Assembly (NCBI GenBank): GCA_945860255.1
Contig: CAMAQI010000097.1
Span: 1-8,229 of the forward strand
Source of the DNA: Methylacidiphilum caldifontis
GTDB lineage: Bacteria > Verrucomicrobiota > Verrucomicrobiia > Methylacidiphilales > CAMAQI01
Reading direction: 5' to 3'
DNA: 8,229 nt
Shown: positions 1 to 7,013 of the stretch, one piece after another
How positions within the stretch are numbered: the stretch's first letter is position 1
Layout of the letters: every line of letters begins with the position of its first letter
Program-made: the position numbers and the translations under genes
The notes under the pieces: model-generated
What the model saw: only the letters and a program-made list of their open reading frames with translations
The model's database searches: none
What the model was told of the DNA's origin: nothing

Positions 1-57
1 CTCACTTTTCAAAATTGACTCCCCCTATTCTTTAACGGTAGCTTCCTCCTTCGCACT

Positions 58-987
58 ATGTACAAACCACAGCCACAAGATCCTCAATCAACGAATCAAC
101 CTTCGCTCACTCCCGCTCCGAATAACTCTCGACCGACGGGATTCATTCAAGTTATCGCCCCTCAAGGACATTTCCCTCCTTGGCTGACCGATGAGCTCAA
201 ATCTCTTGGAACAATCGGTGTCACTTCTTATCAAACGGTGGCTCAAGCGAAAGAAAAGATGCTGGCTCAAACGTACGATCTTTATCTCCTCCCTGACCGT
301 GCGATTATCGAAGGAATTAGCCATCAAAAGTTTCAGCCGCTTCCTCCCGATCTCTTGGAAGCGAAAGAGTGGCCCCTCCCCCTTTATCTGAACCATCCCT
401 TGGATCGTCACAATCAGTTTTCGATCCCCTACGGCTGTACCTACTATGGATTTGCCTATCACCAAGATGCTTTTCCGAAAGGGATTCAAAAATGGAAAGA
501 GCTCTTTCAATCCGATGATTTCGCACAAACCGATTTCCCCAATGACCCAGAGCTTCTCTATGTGTTAACGCTGATTGCCGATGCGCAGGTCGGCAAAACC
601 GATAAAAAACTCGATTTCAAAACCCCCTCCGATCCGAAAAATGAGGAGTTTCCAATCAAAGTCAGAACCTTGAGCGAACTTCATCAAATGGTTGCTCAAA
701 ATCCCCATTGGAAAGTGGTTCGACCAGAAGAAGGCTCCCCGATCGAACTTTATCATCTCGCCCTCGGAAATATCCTTCCAACGACTTTAACGCTTCTGAA
801 AAAACTGCTCAATCCAATCATTGCCGCAAGAATCTCTGAGGAAAATTTCTTTGGAAGTACTTTTAAAGCGGTTCAAACGATTCAAAATCCTGAGATACGG
901 AAAAAACTTTACCCCGATTCCAAATGGATCGATAAATCCATTTTTATTCGCCCCCCCAAAGCCTCCAAGGCCAACTCCTCCCTATGA
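58..987 (+). CDS. PotD-like extracellular solute-binding protein, no signal peptide, probably shortened
   Basis: The 309-residue product resembles periplasmic spermidine/putrescine-binding proteins (PotD/PotF), which deliver polyamines to an ABC transporter. What can be seen: a Pro/Gln/Asn-rich N-terminus (1-27); a first-lobe strand-helix pattern from about 28 to 95 ending in YDLYLLPD (73-80); the hinge-like SIPYGCTYYGFAYHQDAF (122-139), matching the family's 'PY..GTTGIAYNKDA' block; a tryptophan motif KWKELF (145-150); and a C-terminal block (about 228-295) that mirrors PotD's 'INFLLDPEVAAEI...PNKAA...LYP' end. Between about 160 and 215 the chain is much shorter than the family's second lobe, and polyamine-contact residues there cannot be found. 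PotD is usually about 340-370 residues with a signal peptide. Here the only in-frame ATG after the stop at 16-18 gives no hydrophobic leader and no Shine-Dalgarno. It may be a divergent or decaying protein, or one with a frameshifted N-terminus. No permease or ATPase genes lie alongside. Family assignment is by motif recognition. Confidence 0.7.
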   Translation: MYKPQPQDPQSTNQPSLTPAPNNSRPTGFIQVIAPQGHFPPWLTDELKSLGTIGVTSYQTVAQAKEKMLAQTYDLYLLPDRAIIEGISHQKFQPLPPDLLEAKEWPLPLYLNHPLDRHNQFSIPYGCTYYGFAYHQDAFPKGIQKWKELFQSDDFAQTDFPNDPELLYVLTLIADAQVGKTDKKLDFKTPSDPKNEEFPIKVRTLSELHQMVAQNPHWKVVRPEEGSPIELYHLALGNILPTTLTLLKKLLNPIIAARISEENFFGSTFKAVQTIQNPEIRKKLYPDSKWIDKSIFIRPPKASKANSSL

Positions 988-1035
988 CTCCCTATTCATA
1001 AATCGTCAACGACCGAAACCAACGATTGATCTTTC

Positions 1036-1842
1036 ATGAAAACAGTTCTACTCGCATTGAGATTTTTACGAAGAATTTTAAGCGTGAGGGACTATGCTCG
1101 GCTGATCGCTCTCCTCTTCATTCTCGGTTTTCATTGGATTCAAGCTCAGGTTATTGAAACAGAGCCGTTACTCGCTCTCGCTCTTCCGATGGAGGAAAAG
1201 GAGAATCGCGTTGTTCTGACTCAAGCCATTCTGATTAACAAAGACATTATCCCTCTGGGAGCAACCCTTCGCGTGCTCTATGTGATGCCGCAAATCGGAG
1301 ATAATGAAGTTCGGAATGAGATCATTAAAAAACAACAGGAAAACTCTTACTCTCGCGTCCCGACAAAATATACCAAAGAGGAATCGGCCCTCGTGATTGC
1401 CTCTAAAAAACTGGCCTTAGAGACACGATGGACGACGACTCAACTTTTTAAGTTAAAACTCGCCAACCAAAACACCAGTGACCTACGACTTGTCTATCAG
1501 GAGAATTCTGAGTCACAGATTCAAGAGGTCCCTCTGAACTTTCTCCACGGACTCTTTCTTGGCGAAAAATCAGGAAAAGTGACGGTTCTTGCGGTCGAAA
1601 AAGGGAGTCCGGCGGCCTATGGAAGTTTTATAAAGGGAGATGGGATCATCCAAATCGGCTCTCAAAAACTAGAAGGAACTCTCTCTCAATTCTTAACCGT
1701 TTATCATGAAGAAAAAACGAAAGCGGAAGCCTCCCCCTCTCGGGAGCTTCTCTTTCAACTTCTCCCCGAAAAACAAGAGTCTCCCGTCACGAGATCGATC
1801 AAAGTTGCCCTTTCTCTGAAAAGCAACCTTCTCGATTACTAA
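1036..1842 (+). CDS. PDZ-domain protein with N-terminal signal/anchor
   Basis: The product has 268 residues. A basic N-terminus (MKTVLLALRFLRRIL) leads into a hydrophobic stretch at about 21-36, followed by a possible signal peptidase site (IQA-Q, near 37), so the rest should be exported or anchored facing the periplasm. Residues about 168-245 look like a PDZ domain: a carboxylate-binding-type loop HGLFLG (171-176), KVTVLAVEKGSPAAYGSFIKGDGIIQIG (181-208) with the conserved GSPA and GD-I-I-G pattern, and a following helix. There is no protease domain, so this is not a DegP or CtpA enzyme; residues 40-165 are not recognised. It lies 48 bases behind the PotD-like gene on the same strand, so cotranscription is possible. 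No Shine-Dalgarno precedes the ATG. Its TAA stop overlaps the stop of the convergent glyS. PDZ assignment is fairly sure; the cellular role is unknown. Confidence 0.75.
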   Translation: MKTVLLALRFLRRILSVRDYARLIALLFILGFHWIQAQVIETEPLLALALPMEEKENRVVLTQAILINKDIIPLGATLRVLYVMPQIGDNEVRNEIIKKQQENSYSRVPTKYTKEESALVIASKKLALETRWTTTQLFKLKLANQNTSDLRLVYQENSESQIQEVPLNFLHGLFLGEKSGKVTVLAVEKGSPAAYGSFIKGDGIIQIGSQKLEGTLSQFLTVYHEEKTKAEASPSRELLFQLLPEKQESPVTRSIKVALSLKSNLLDY

Positions 1843-3218
1843 CCCTCAATTTGCTTGAGCAGATAAGCGGGCAAATCAGCGATCGCAATTCGCTCCTGTT
1901 TCATGGAATCCCGATGGCGCAAGGTGACGGTCTCTTTCAATCCCGCATTTTCTCCCTCGCGAATCCCCTCAAGGGTCTCAAAATCAATGGTGACCCCGAA
2001 CGGCGTTCCGACTTCATCCATCCGTCGATAGCGACGACCAATGGCTCCTGACTCGTCATAAAAGACGGTCATCGTTTTACGTAGGGTCGCAGCAAGTGCC
2101 TTTGCCTTTTCAACGAGTTCCGGTTTGTTTTTTAACAACGGAAAGATTCCGACTTTGATCGGCGCCAGTTTGGGGACAAAACGCATGACAATACGAGTCT
2201 CCTCTTTACCGGTCTCTTCATCTTTAATCGTCTCTTCGGCATAGGCTTCACACAATACCGCAAGACAGGTCCGATCGACTCCAGCACTCGGTTCGACGAC
2301 ATGGGGAAGATATTTTGTTTTGGTCTCTTCATCAAAATACTCAAGCGGCTTCCCGCTGGCGTTTTGGTGTTGGGTTAAATCATAATCGGTTCGGTAAGCG
2401 ATTCCCTCCAACTCCTGAATTCCAAAGGGAAATTCATATTCAAGATCATAAGTCCCGCCCGAATAAAAAGCACGATCCTCTTGAGGGACATCTAAAACGT
2501 GGATCTTACTGCGAGGAATTCCAATCAGTTCATACCAAGCAAGACGATCTTTTAACCATTGTTCCAGCCACTCTTTGCCGGTTTCTGGTTTCACAAAGAA
2601 CTCCACTTCCATTTGCTCGAATTCACGAGAGCGAAAAATAAAGTTACGCGGGTTGATCTCATTTCGAAAAGCTTTCCCCATTTGGGCGATTCCGAACGGA
2701 AGTTTTTTGCGAGAGACCTCCAAAATATTCTTAAACTGTACAAAAATCGCCTGTGCTGTCTCGGGACGTAAATAAGTAATATTATGATCATCTTCAACAG
2801 GACCGACATAGGTCTTAAACATCAAATTAAAGCTCCGTGGCTCGGTCAGTTCCCCACCGCAGGTATTCACCATCTTACTCGGCTTCTGCGGGCAAGGGGT
2901 AGAGGTCAATTGATCGGCACGAAAACGTCCCTTACAGGTTTTACAATCGACCATCGGATCGGAAAAGGTCGCTTCATGTCCACTCGCCTTCCAGACATTG
3001 CGATTCATCAAAATCGATCCATCCATGCCGACAATATCATCGCGATACTGAGTCATCGATTTCCACCAGAAATCTTTAATATTCTTTTTGAGATCGGCAC
3101 CCAGCGGGCCGTAATCCCAGGCTCCGTTGAGACCTCCGTAGATTTCAGAAGATTGAAAAATGAACCCTCGACGTTTGCAGAGTCCGACGATTTTTTCCAT
3201 GAGTTGCGGTTGAGCCAT
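1839..3218 (-). CDS. glyS: Glycyl-tRNA synthetase, class II, alpha2 (single-chain) type
   Basis: This 459-residue enzyme charges tRNA-Gly with glycine in the cytoplasm. It is the homodimeric form shared with archaea and eukaryotes, not the alpha/beta tetramer. Visible elements in order: KRRGFIFQSSEIYGG (15-29) and the GAWDYGPLG motif-1 region (32-40); NRNVWKASGH (72-81); a four-cysteine insertion with C92, C95, C109 and C120, probably binding zinc; LRPETAQ (150-156); the motif-2 block FRNEINPRNFIFRSREFEQME (184-204); QELEGIAYRTDYDL (268-281); motif 3 EPSAGVDRT (309-317); and an anticodon-binding domain from about 350 to the end, with VGTPFGVTID (403-412). The length is normal for the family. 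The start is ATG with no Shine-Dalgarno. The TAG stop overlaps the stop of the convergent PDZ gene within CTAA at 1839-1842, so any transcription termination must occur inside the other gene. The symbol is sometimes given as glyQS or glyRS for this form. Confidence 0.97.
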   Translation of the reverse strand: MAQPQLMEKIVGLCKRRGFIFQSSEIYGGLNGAWDYGPLGADLKKNIKDFWWKSMTQYRDDIVGMDGSILMNRNVWKASGHEATFSDPMVDCKTCKGRFRADQLTSTPCPQKPSKMVNTCGGELTEPRSFNLMFKTYVGPVEDDHNITYLRPETAQAIFVQFKNILEVSRKKLPFGIAQMGKAFRNEINPRNFIFRSREFEQMEVEFFVKPETGKEWLEQWLKDRLAWYELIGIPRSKIHVLDVPQEDRAFYSGGTYDLEYEFPFGIQELEGIAYRTDYDLTQHQNASGKPLEYFDEETKTKYLPHVVEPSAGVDRTCLAVLCEAYAEETIKDEETGKEETRIVMRFVPKLAPIKVGIFPLLKNKPELVEKAKALAATLRKTMTVFYDESGAIGRRYRRMDEVGTPFGVTIDFETLEGIREGENAGLKETVTLRHRDSMKQERIAIADLPAYLLKQIEG

Positions 3219-3337
3219 AAGAGAAATGGTTTAGGTTCCAATCAGATGAAGATCAAGCATTGAAAATTAGCCCGCTTCACTGTCCTCTAAAAACGGATCA
3301 AATGAAGGCGTCGGTAAGGAGTGAAAATTCTTTAAAA

Positions 3338-3444
3338 CGTTTCCTCTCGCGAAGGCGCGAAGTGCTCCAAGGTTTCCCAGCCCTCTGAAAAATACAGAGA
3401 GAAAGCCTGAGTCTCAGGAAACGGCGGGGTGATGAACCCCCGCC
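3338..3444. repeat. Cluster of short hairpins, possibly one branched fold
   Basis: Four local stems sit within 107 bases: TCGCG/CGCGA around AAGG (3347-3360), CTCTG/CAGAG (3383-3399), CCTGAG/CTCAGG around a single T (3406-3418) and GGCGGGG/CCCCGCC (3423-3429 with 3438-3444). CGTTTCCT at 3338-3345 is also the reverse complement of AGGAAACG at 3416-3423, which could close a branched structure but competes with the third and fourth stems. The cluster could be a decayed set of extragenic palindromes or part of an RNA leader of glyS; the sequence does not separate these. Confidence 0.5.
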
Positions 3445-3508
3445 CATGACGATGAGATTTGGTTTCTTTGAAAGAGTTCTTTCAAGAGAACCGAATCTCA
3501 TCGTCATG
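3445..3508. repeat. 64-nt near-perfect palindrome (30-bp stem, 4-nt loop)
   Basis: The arm 3445-3474 begins CATGACGATGAGATT and the arm 3479-3508 ends AATCTCATCGTCATG. Twenty-six of 30 positions are Watson-Crick complementary; three of the other four would be G-U pairs in the plus-strand RNA and one is a C-A mismatch. The loop is AGTT (3475-3478). There is no T-run right after either arm, so it is not a standard intrinsic terminator. No second copy was found in this window. Confidence 0.85.
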
Positions 3509-3603
3509 CGTTTTCAATTCCATTGAAACGGTTTCCCGTGACTCTCGACTTAGGGGGGGGATTTAAGGATCTCCTTTGAATGCTTTGCGCCGTTGAGTGA
3601 GAC

Positions 3604-3682
3604 AATGTTTTAAAAATCCGCTTCACAACTGTGCCATTCCCCATTTCATGGGGACAGTTGCTTCGTGTGAGAATGTTTTAAA
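3604..3682 (-). repeat. 57-nt palindromic repeat, copy 1, with 11-bp flanking direct repeat
   Basis: The core at 3615-3671 is a double stem. An outer stem (CAACTGT/ACAGTTG) and an inner stem (TCCCCAT/ATGGGGA around GAA) can be read on the minus strand. The same 57-base core occurs at 7014-7070 in the opposite orientation with 50 of 57 bases identical. Directly on both sides of copy 1 stands AATGTTTTAAA (3604-3614 and 3672-3682), which looks like a target-site duplication. On the minus strand the element ends in GGATTTTT downstream of the PHP gene, so it may also weaken or end that transcript; that role is inference. Confidence 0.8.
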
Positions 3683-3730
3683 TTCATCTGCAACCTGCTA
3701 TTGAAATCTCAAAACAGGGTCTCTTCTAGG

Positions 3731-4435
3731 TTAAGCCAAAGATCGTTTTTTCATACGAAAAAGATTGTAAAAGGTCTTTCGCAGCGACTCTTTTGTCGAA
3801 AGATAGTTTTCCTCGACCTCTCTGCCATTGCGGATCCCAGCTAAAACCCCTTGAACGGTCAATTGCTCCATTTCTAAAATCGAATAAGAGACTCCAACGG
3901 CTTGAGGGAGATGGGCGTCGCTCCCCGCGGTCATCGCCGCTCCCTTCCGTTCGGCATACGCTCTGGCTTGACGATTGCAAAATCCTAAGGTCGTCGCCGC
4001 ATTAAATACTTCGATGGCATCTAACTTTAGTAAATCTAAAACCTTTTCCCGAATTCCGGCCCTGAAAATATCATAGGGATGCGGAGCCACCGCCACCCCT
4101 CCTCTGGCGTGGATCATTTGAATCGCTTCATGTGCAGAGATCCCCTTAAGATTCGGCAAAACAACTCCCAACGCTAATAAATGACCCTCTGCAGTCGAAA
4201 TCTCTTGGCCGGGAATAATCAGCAACCCGTCCACTGGCAACCCATCCTCACGAATCAACCCTGTCTGGCGAAAATAGTCCACACACTCACAGGTATTATG
4301 ATCAGTAATCGCAAACCCATCCAGCCCCCTCGCTCGAGCCATTGCGACGATCTCCTCAGGCTTACTCACTCCGTCGGAGGAAAAATAGGAATGACAGTGA
4401 AGATCGATTTTAAATTTCTTCATTTTTTCATTCAT
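3731..4435 (-). CDS. PHP-domain metal-dependent phosphoesterase
   Basis: The 234-residue product carries the full set of PHP motifs: DLHCHSYFSSDG (11-22, metal ligands H13 and H15), ITDHNT (43-48, D45 and H46), GQEIST (76-81, E78), GHLLALG (84-90), APHPYD (117-122, H119), EVFNA (142-146) and GSDAH (171-175, D173 and H175). It should be a soluble di- or tri-metal phosphatase related to TrpH/YciV (RNase AM-like) and histidinol-phosphatase-like proteins; the substrate cannot be told from sequence. Length fits a stand-alone PHP domain. The C-terminal tail (212-234) is basic. Two ATGs are available, at 4435 and at 4423 (Met5); neither has a strong Shine-Dalgarno, though GAGAA sits directly before the first. 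The gene follows tolC on the same strand after a 122-base gap that holds tandem microrepeats. Confidence 0.93.
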   Translation of the reverse strand: MNEKMKKFKIDLHCHSYFSSDGVSKPEEIVAMARARGLDGFAITDHNTCECVDYFRQTGLIREDGLPVDGLLIIPGQEISTAEGHLLALGVVLPNLKGISAHEAIQMIHARGGVAVAPHPYDIFRAGIREKVLDLLKLDAIEVFNAATTLGFCNRQARAYAERKGAAMTAGSDAHLPQAVGVSYSILEMEQLTVQGVLAGIRNGREVEENYLSTKESLRKTFYNLFRMKKRSLA

Positions 4436-4557
4436 TTCTCAAGCAACCTAATCATAAATCAGAAAGTCGCCAAGCAAAAGGATCGCCCCTATAAAAAACA
4501 GGTTTAACCGCGGATGGACACGGATGGACACGGATTTAAAGGATTTAAACGATTCCG
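4436..4557. repeat. Short gap with tandem microrepeats
   Basis: Between tolC and the PHP gene lie two tandem copies of CGGATGGACA (4511-4520, 4521-4530) plus a partial third, followed by two copies of GGATTTAAA (4532-4540, 4541-4549). Short direct repeats of the CACGGAT type are familiar as dispersed junk sequence in many environmental bacterial genomes; that is recollection, not a search result. A small inverted repeat AAACGAT/ATCGTTT (4547-4553 with 4560-4566) spans the tolC stop codon. Confidence 0.7.
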
Positions 4558-5964
4558 CTATCGTTTGGAGGGGGAAATTCCCGCGGCGACATGAAGCTTG
4601 ATCCAATCCAACTGATTTTCCAATGCCAGTGATGAATAACGTCGCTTTGCCTCCGTCCACCTTTTCAGAGCATCCATGACCTCAAGCTGACTCACCACTC
4701 CCTTTTCATAGTCTTGCTTCAGAAGCGAGTAATTCTTTTCAGAAAGTTCGACCCATTCTTGAAGTCGAATTCGTTCAAGGGAGGAGAAATTAAAATTCGA
4801 AAATCGAGTTCGAATCTCCTGATCGGCTTCTCTTTTCAATCGCTCAATTTGCAGTTGATTTTGACGAAGCAATGCCTTTTGCTCTTTAATTCGTGCCTCC
4901 ACAATCCCTCCCTCAAAAATCGGGAGATCCATCGTCAGTAATACTTTCCAATCCCCTTTGGATCGTGGCTCTTGGATCAAAGAATAATCGGCACTCAGAT
5001 CGATACTCGGAAGATGCTCTGCTTGGACAACCGCCACCTTTTTACGAGCCCCCCGTTCTGCAGCGAGTGTCGCCAGATAATCGGGCCGATAATCAATCTC
5101 TTTTAGATAATCTTCAAGCAATCGAACATTCCATTTCTGATCATTTTTCTTGATTTGAATCTCTTTTGACGGAACTCCGGTCAAAAAGGCGAGAAGCTCC
5201 TGAGTTGCCTGAAAGAGGGCACGAGTCTGTTGCTCGTTGACACGGGACTCCGCAAGATCCGATTGAACCGAAATCAACTCGCTAGGACGAGATTTTCCTA
5301 AATTCACTCGCCGCTGCATCTCTGCAACTCGATTCATTAAGGTTTGTTGGAGATCCAAAATGAGCTTTAAATCCTCCTCATATTGAATCCATTGATAAAA
5401 AGCTCCTGCCACCTCCTCATACAAAACTTCACGGGCTCGTTTCCACTCGAATCCCTTCGCCGCTTGATTCTCTTTTGCTGCCCCCGCTGCGCTAAACTCT
5501 CGAAATCCACGAAATAACGGTTGAGCCACAGTAACCTTTCCCTCAAAGGAATCCATTGTCGGAATCTTTCTTGAAGAAGAGACTGAGGAACTGTTGGATC
5601 GATTCATATTCGGCGTATAAGATTGATCCTCCCATGTCGGAGTCACTCGTGCATGAATTTGAGGAAAGGCGGTCGAAATCGCCTGCCAATACAGCGCCTC
5701 TTGGATTTTAATCTCACTTTCTTTCATTCCCAACGACTCACTTTTCATCACCGCAAGCTCATAACATTCTTGCAATCCAAGCGGTTTTGAGGCCGCTAAA
5801 GTTTCTGAAAAAAGAGCTCCTCCTCCGATCATCACTCCGATCACGATCACAATTGATTTGAGGGAAGGGAAAAGACTCAGCCCCCTAGCCAATCGCGATT
5901 GATCCGGGCTGTGGCTCCCTCGAGTGATTCCTCGAATTAAATTCTTTGTAAAAATAGCAATCAT
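4558..5964 (-). CDS. TolC-family outer membrane efflux/secretion channel protein
   Basis: From the chosen ATG the product has 468 residues and the layout of outer-membrane factors that form the trimeric exit duct for RND pumps or type I secretion. Visible: a long basic n-region, a hydrophobic core at about 37-52 (SIVIVIGVMIGGGALF) and a likely cleavage near LAA-S; the mature start LGLQECYELAV typical of the family; VAQPLFRGF with the TolC-type strand-to-helix turn; long heptad-rich helices; a second half beginning near LPSIDLSADYSL and LTMDLPIFEGGIVEARI, the second copy of the internal duplication; and a C-terminal YEKGVVSQLEVMDALKRW ... LENQLDW block. An in-frame TTG at 6021 would add 19 residues (MGDCYEKALL...) and overlap dciA by 8 bases; I prefer the ATG because it has GAGAG about nine bases upstream and a more normal leader. 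No membrane-fusion or pump gene lies beside it, so the partner is unknown. Confidence 0.93.
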   Translation of the reverse strand: MIAIFTKNLIRGITRGSHSPDQSRLARGLSLFPSLKSIVIVIGVMIGGGALFSETLAASKPLGLQECYELAVMKSESLGMKESEIKIQEALYWQAISTAFPQIHARVTPTWEDQSYTPNMNRSNSSSVSSSRKIPTMDSFEGKVTVAQPLFRGFREFSAAGAAKENQAAKGFEWKRAREVLYEEVAGAFYQWIQYEEDLKLILDLQQTLMNRVAEMQRRVNLGKSRPSELISVQSDLAESRVNEQQTRALFQATQELLAFLTGVPSKEIQIKKNDQKWNVRLLEDYLKEIDYRPDYLATLAAERGARKKVAVVQAEHLPSIDLSADYSLIQEPRSKGDWKVLLTMDLPIFEGGIVEARIKEQKALLRQNQLQIERLKREADQEIRTRFSNFNFSSLERIRLQEWVELSEKNYSLLKQDYEKGVVSQLEVMDALKRWTEAKRRYSSLALENQLDWIKLHVAAGISPSKR

Positions 5965-6013
5965 AAAAAATATCTCTCGATCCCAGAGAAGCAGAAGGGC
6001 TTTTTCATAGCAA

Positions 6014-6634
6014 TCACCCAATTCGAATCGAGGTGATCCGACAAAGTAGCTTCTCCCCTAAGAGGCGAGCAAAATCAGGGCGTCTGGAAAATTGAAATCC
6101 AAGGGCATTATTAAAGCAACGAACGTAAGCTATTCCTTTGACTTCATCGACCCGATGAAGCCAAGACTCCTTAGAAACCTCCGGTCCGACGACCTCTCGC
6201 CAAATTTTTTGGTACCGATCCGGATTTCTTTTTTGAATCGATTTAATTTTCCCCATCACCTCGGTGAGAAGTTGATTGCGGTAGCTTTGAAACGGCTCCG
6301 TTTCTGGAGTCGCCTCTTGTGATTGCGCCCATCGATCATAAATTCTCCCTTCCAACTCCCCTTTGACACTCTCCAAAAGTTGTTCCAGAGGAATTAAACT
6401 CCCAACCTTCTCGACTCCCTCTAAAAAATCACGATAAACTTGCTCTTTGAGTTCCCAATATTTCGGCTGAGGAATTCTTAACGAGGGCCGATCAGGAGTC
6501 TCCCCCCCAATAATCTTCTCCAACCCTTTATGCTCAATAAAAGCTCGCTTTTTCTTCCCTCTTGGAACTCGAGAAAGGCCTAAGAGACGATAAGTCTTTA
6601 GCTCCTCTTTTTTCGACTTAATTGGTTCTTCCAT
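6014..6634 (-). CDS. DUF721/DciA-like protein, probable replicative helicase loader or operator
   Basis: The product has 206 residues. The C-terminal part (about 120-206) matches the DUF721/DciA pattern: RYQKIWREVVGPEVSKESW (140-158), a short hairpin, then GIAYVRCFNNALGFQFSRRPDFARLLGEKL (167-196) and a final ITSIRI strand. DciA proteins bind DNA and assist DnaB in bacteria without DnaC or DnaI. The N-terminal 120 residues are longer than in the simplest family members and contain a strongly basic segment (PRGKKKRAF, 24-32) that may contact DNA, followed by charged helical sequence. The gene heads the minus-strand run dciA-tolC: 49 bases separate its TGA from the tolC ATG, so a shared transcript is likely. 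AAGGGA lies directly against its ATG, too close for a normal Shine-Dalgarno. The domain call is good; the symbol is withheld because the N-terminus is unrecognised. Confidence 0.8.
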   Translation of the reverse strand: MEEPIKSKKEELKTYRLLGLSRVPRGKKKRAFIEHKGLEKIIGGETPDRPSLRIPQPKYWELKEQVYRDFLEGVEKVGSLIPLEQLLESVKGELEGRIYDRWAQSQEATPETEPFQSYRNQLLTEVMGKIKSIQKRNPDRYQKIWREVVGPEVSKESWLHRVDEVKGIAYVRCFNNALGFQFSRRPDFARLLGEKLLCRITSIRIG

Positions 6635-6959
6635 TCCCTTAAAGCTGATTTACTCCGTCAATCCTGTCTATGAAAACTTTTTAACTGATTTCTTGCATTA
6701 GAACGGGAGGGGCAGTGGCTAACTGCAGTTGTACCCCGTTACAAATCTTCGATTTGGTTGTGCCCCGCTACGCCCTCGCACCAAACAATCAGACCCTGTT
6801 CTCTTACTTTTCGTTTCACGAACGGTATTCCCTGTGTACAAAAATTATTTCCGCTTCCAGCGTCGAGTGCTTCTCGTTTTACGAGCCTTTTCTCGCTCCG
6901 ATGAGGCACAGGGTCTGTGCCCTTCCATTTTTTATCACCATTTTGGTGATATCGGGAGC
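6635..6959. other. Gene-free region of serial small hairpins
   Basis: No convincing gene. After a remnant of an ATCCTGTC-type microrepeat (about 6658-6671), the stretch carries many perfect short palindromes: AACTGCAGTT (6721-6730), CAAATC-TTC-GATTTG (6742-6756), TTCGT-TTC-ACGAA (6810-6822), CTCGT-TTT-ACGAG (6873-6885), GGCACAG-GGT-CTGTGCC (6905-6921) and TATCACCA-TTT-TGGTGATA (6933-6951). GTTGTACCCCGTTAC (6728-6742) recurs as GTTGTGCCCCGCTAC (6757-6771). CAGACCCTGT (6790-6799) is the reverse complement of ACAGGGTCTG (6908-6917), giving possible long-range pairing. The plus-strand frames here of 115 and 155 codons run through these palindromes and onward into the repeats to the right. Confidence 0.75.
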
Positions 6960-7013
6960 GATCCCGCACGTGCGCATGGGCATCAACTTAAGGAATTCAT
7001 TCAAAGGCTTTTT

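Larger units (their letters stand above)
3219..3730. other. Gene-free, hairpin-rich intergenic region
   Basis: No reading frame here has protein-like composition; the 69-codon frame at 3298-3507 on the minus strand runs through palindromes. The stretch holds, from left to right, the likely glyS leader (minus strand, about 3219-3335), a cluster of short stems (3338-3444), a 64-nt palindrome (3445-3508), another small hairpin (3509-3530, CGTTTTCAAT/ATTGAAACG), a run of eight G at about 3553-3560, and a 57-nt palindromic repeat (3615-3671). No T-box motif (AGGGTGG...) or tRNA-Gly specifier arrangement is evident in front of glyS, and no promoter could be assigned confidently. Confidence 0.7.

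Noticed and set aside
2..90. Lipoprotein signal peptide for the PotD-like protein in frame 2 (ending FALC)
   Set aside because: It is in a different frame from the coding sequence, the window begins too late to see its start, and the residue before Cys is Leu, which does not fit a lipobox.
3219..3340. Possible T-box or other riboswitch in the glyS leader
   Set aside because: No T-box core, antiterminator or specifier loop could be found, and the pairing in this leader is weak.
3298..3507. 69-codon minus-strand frame between glyS and the PHP gene
   Set aside because: It is read out of the hairpin cluster and the 64-nt palindrome; no protein features.
4547..4566. AAACGAT/ATCGTTT inverted repeat at the tolC stop as an intrinsic terminator
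   Set aside because: The stem is short and AT-rich with a 6-base loop and no following T-run on the minus strand.
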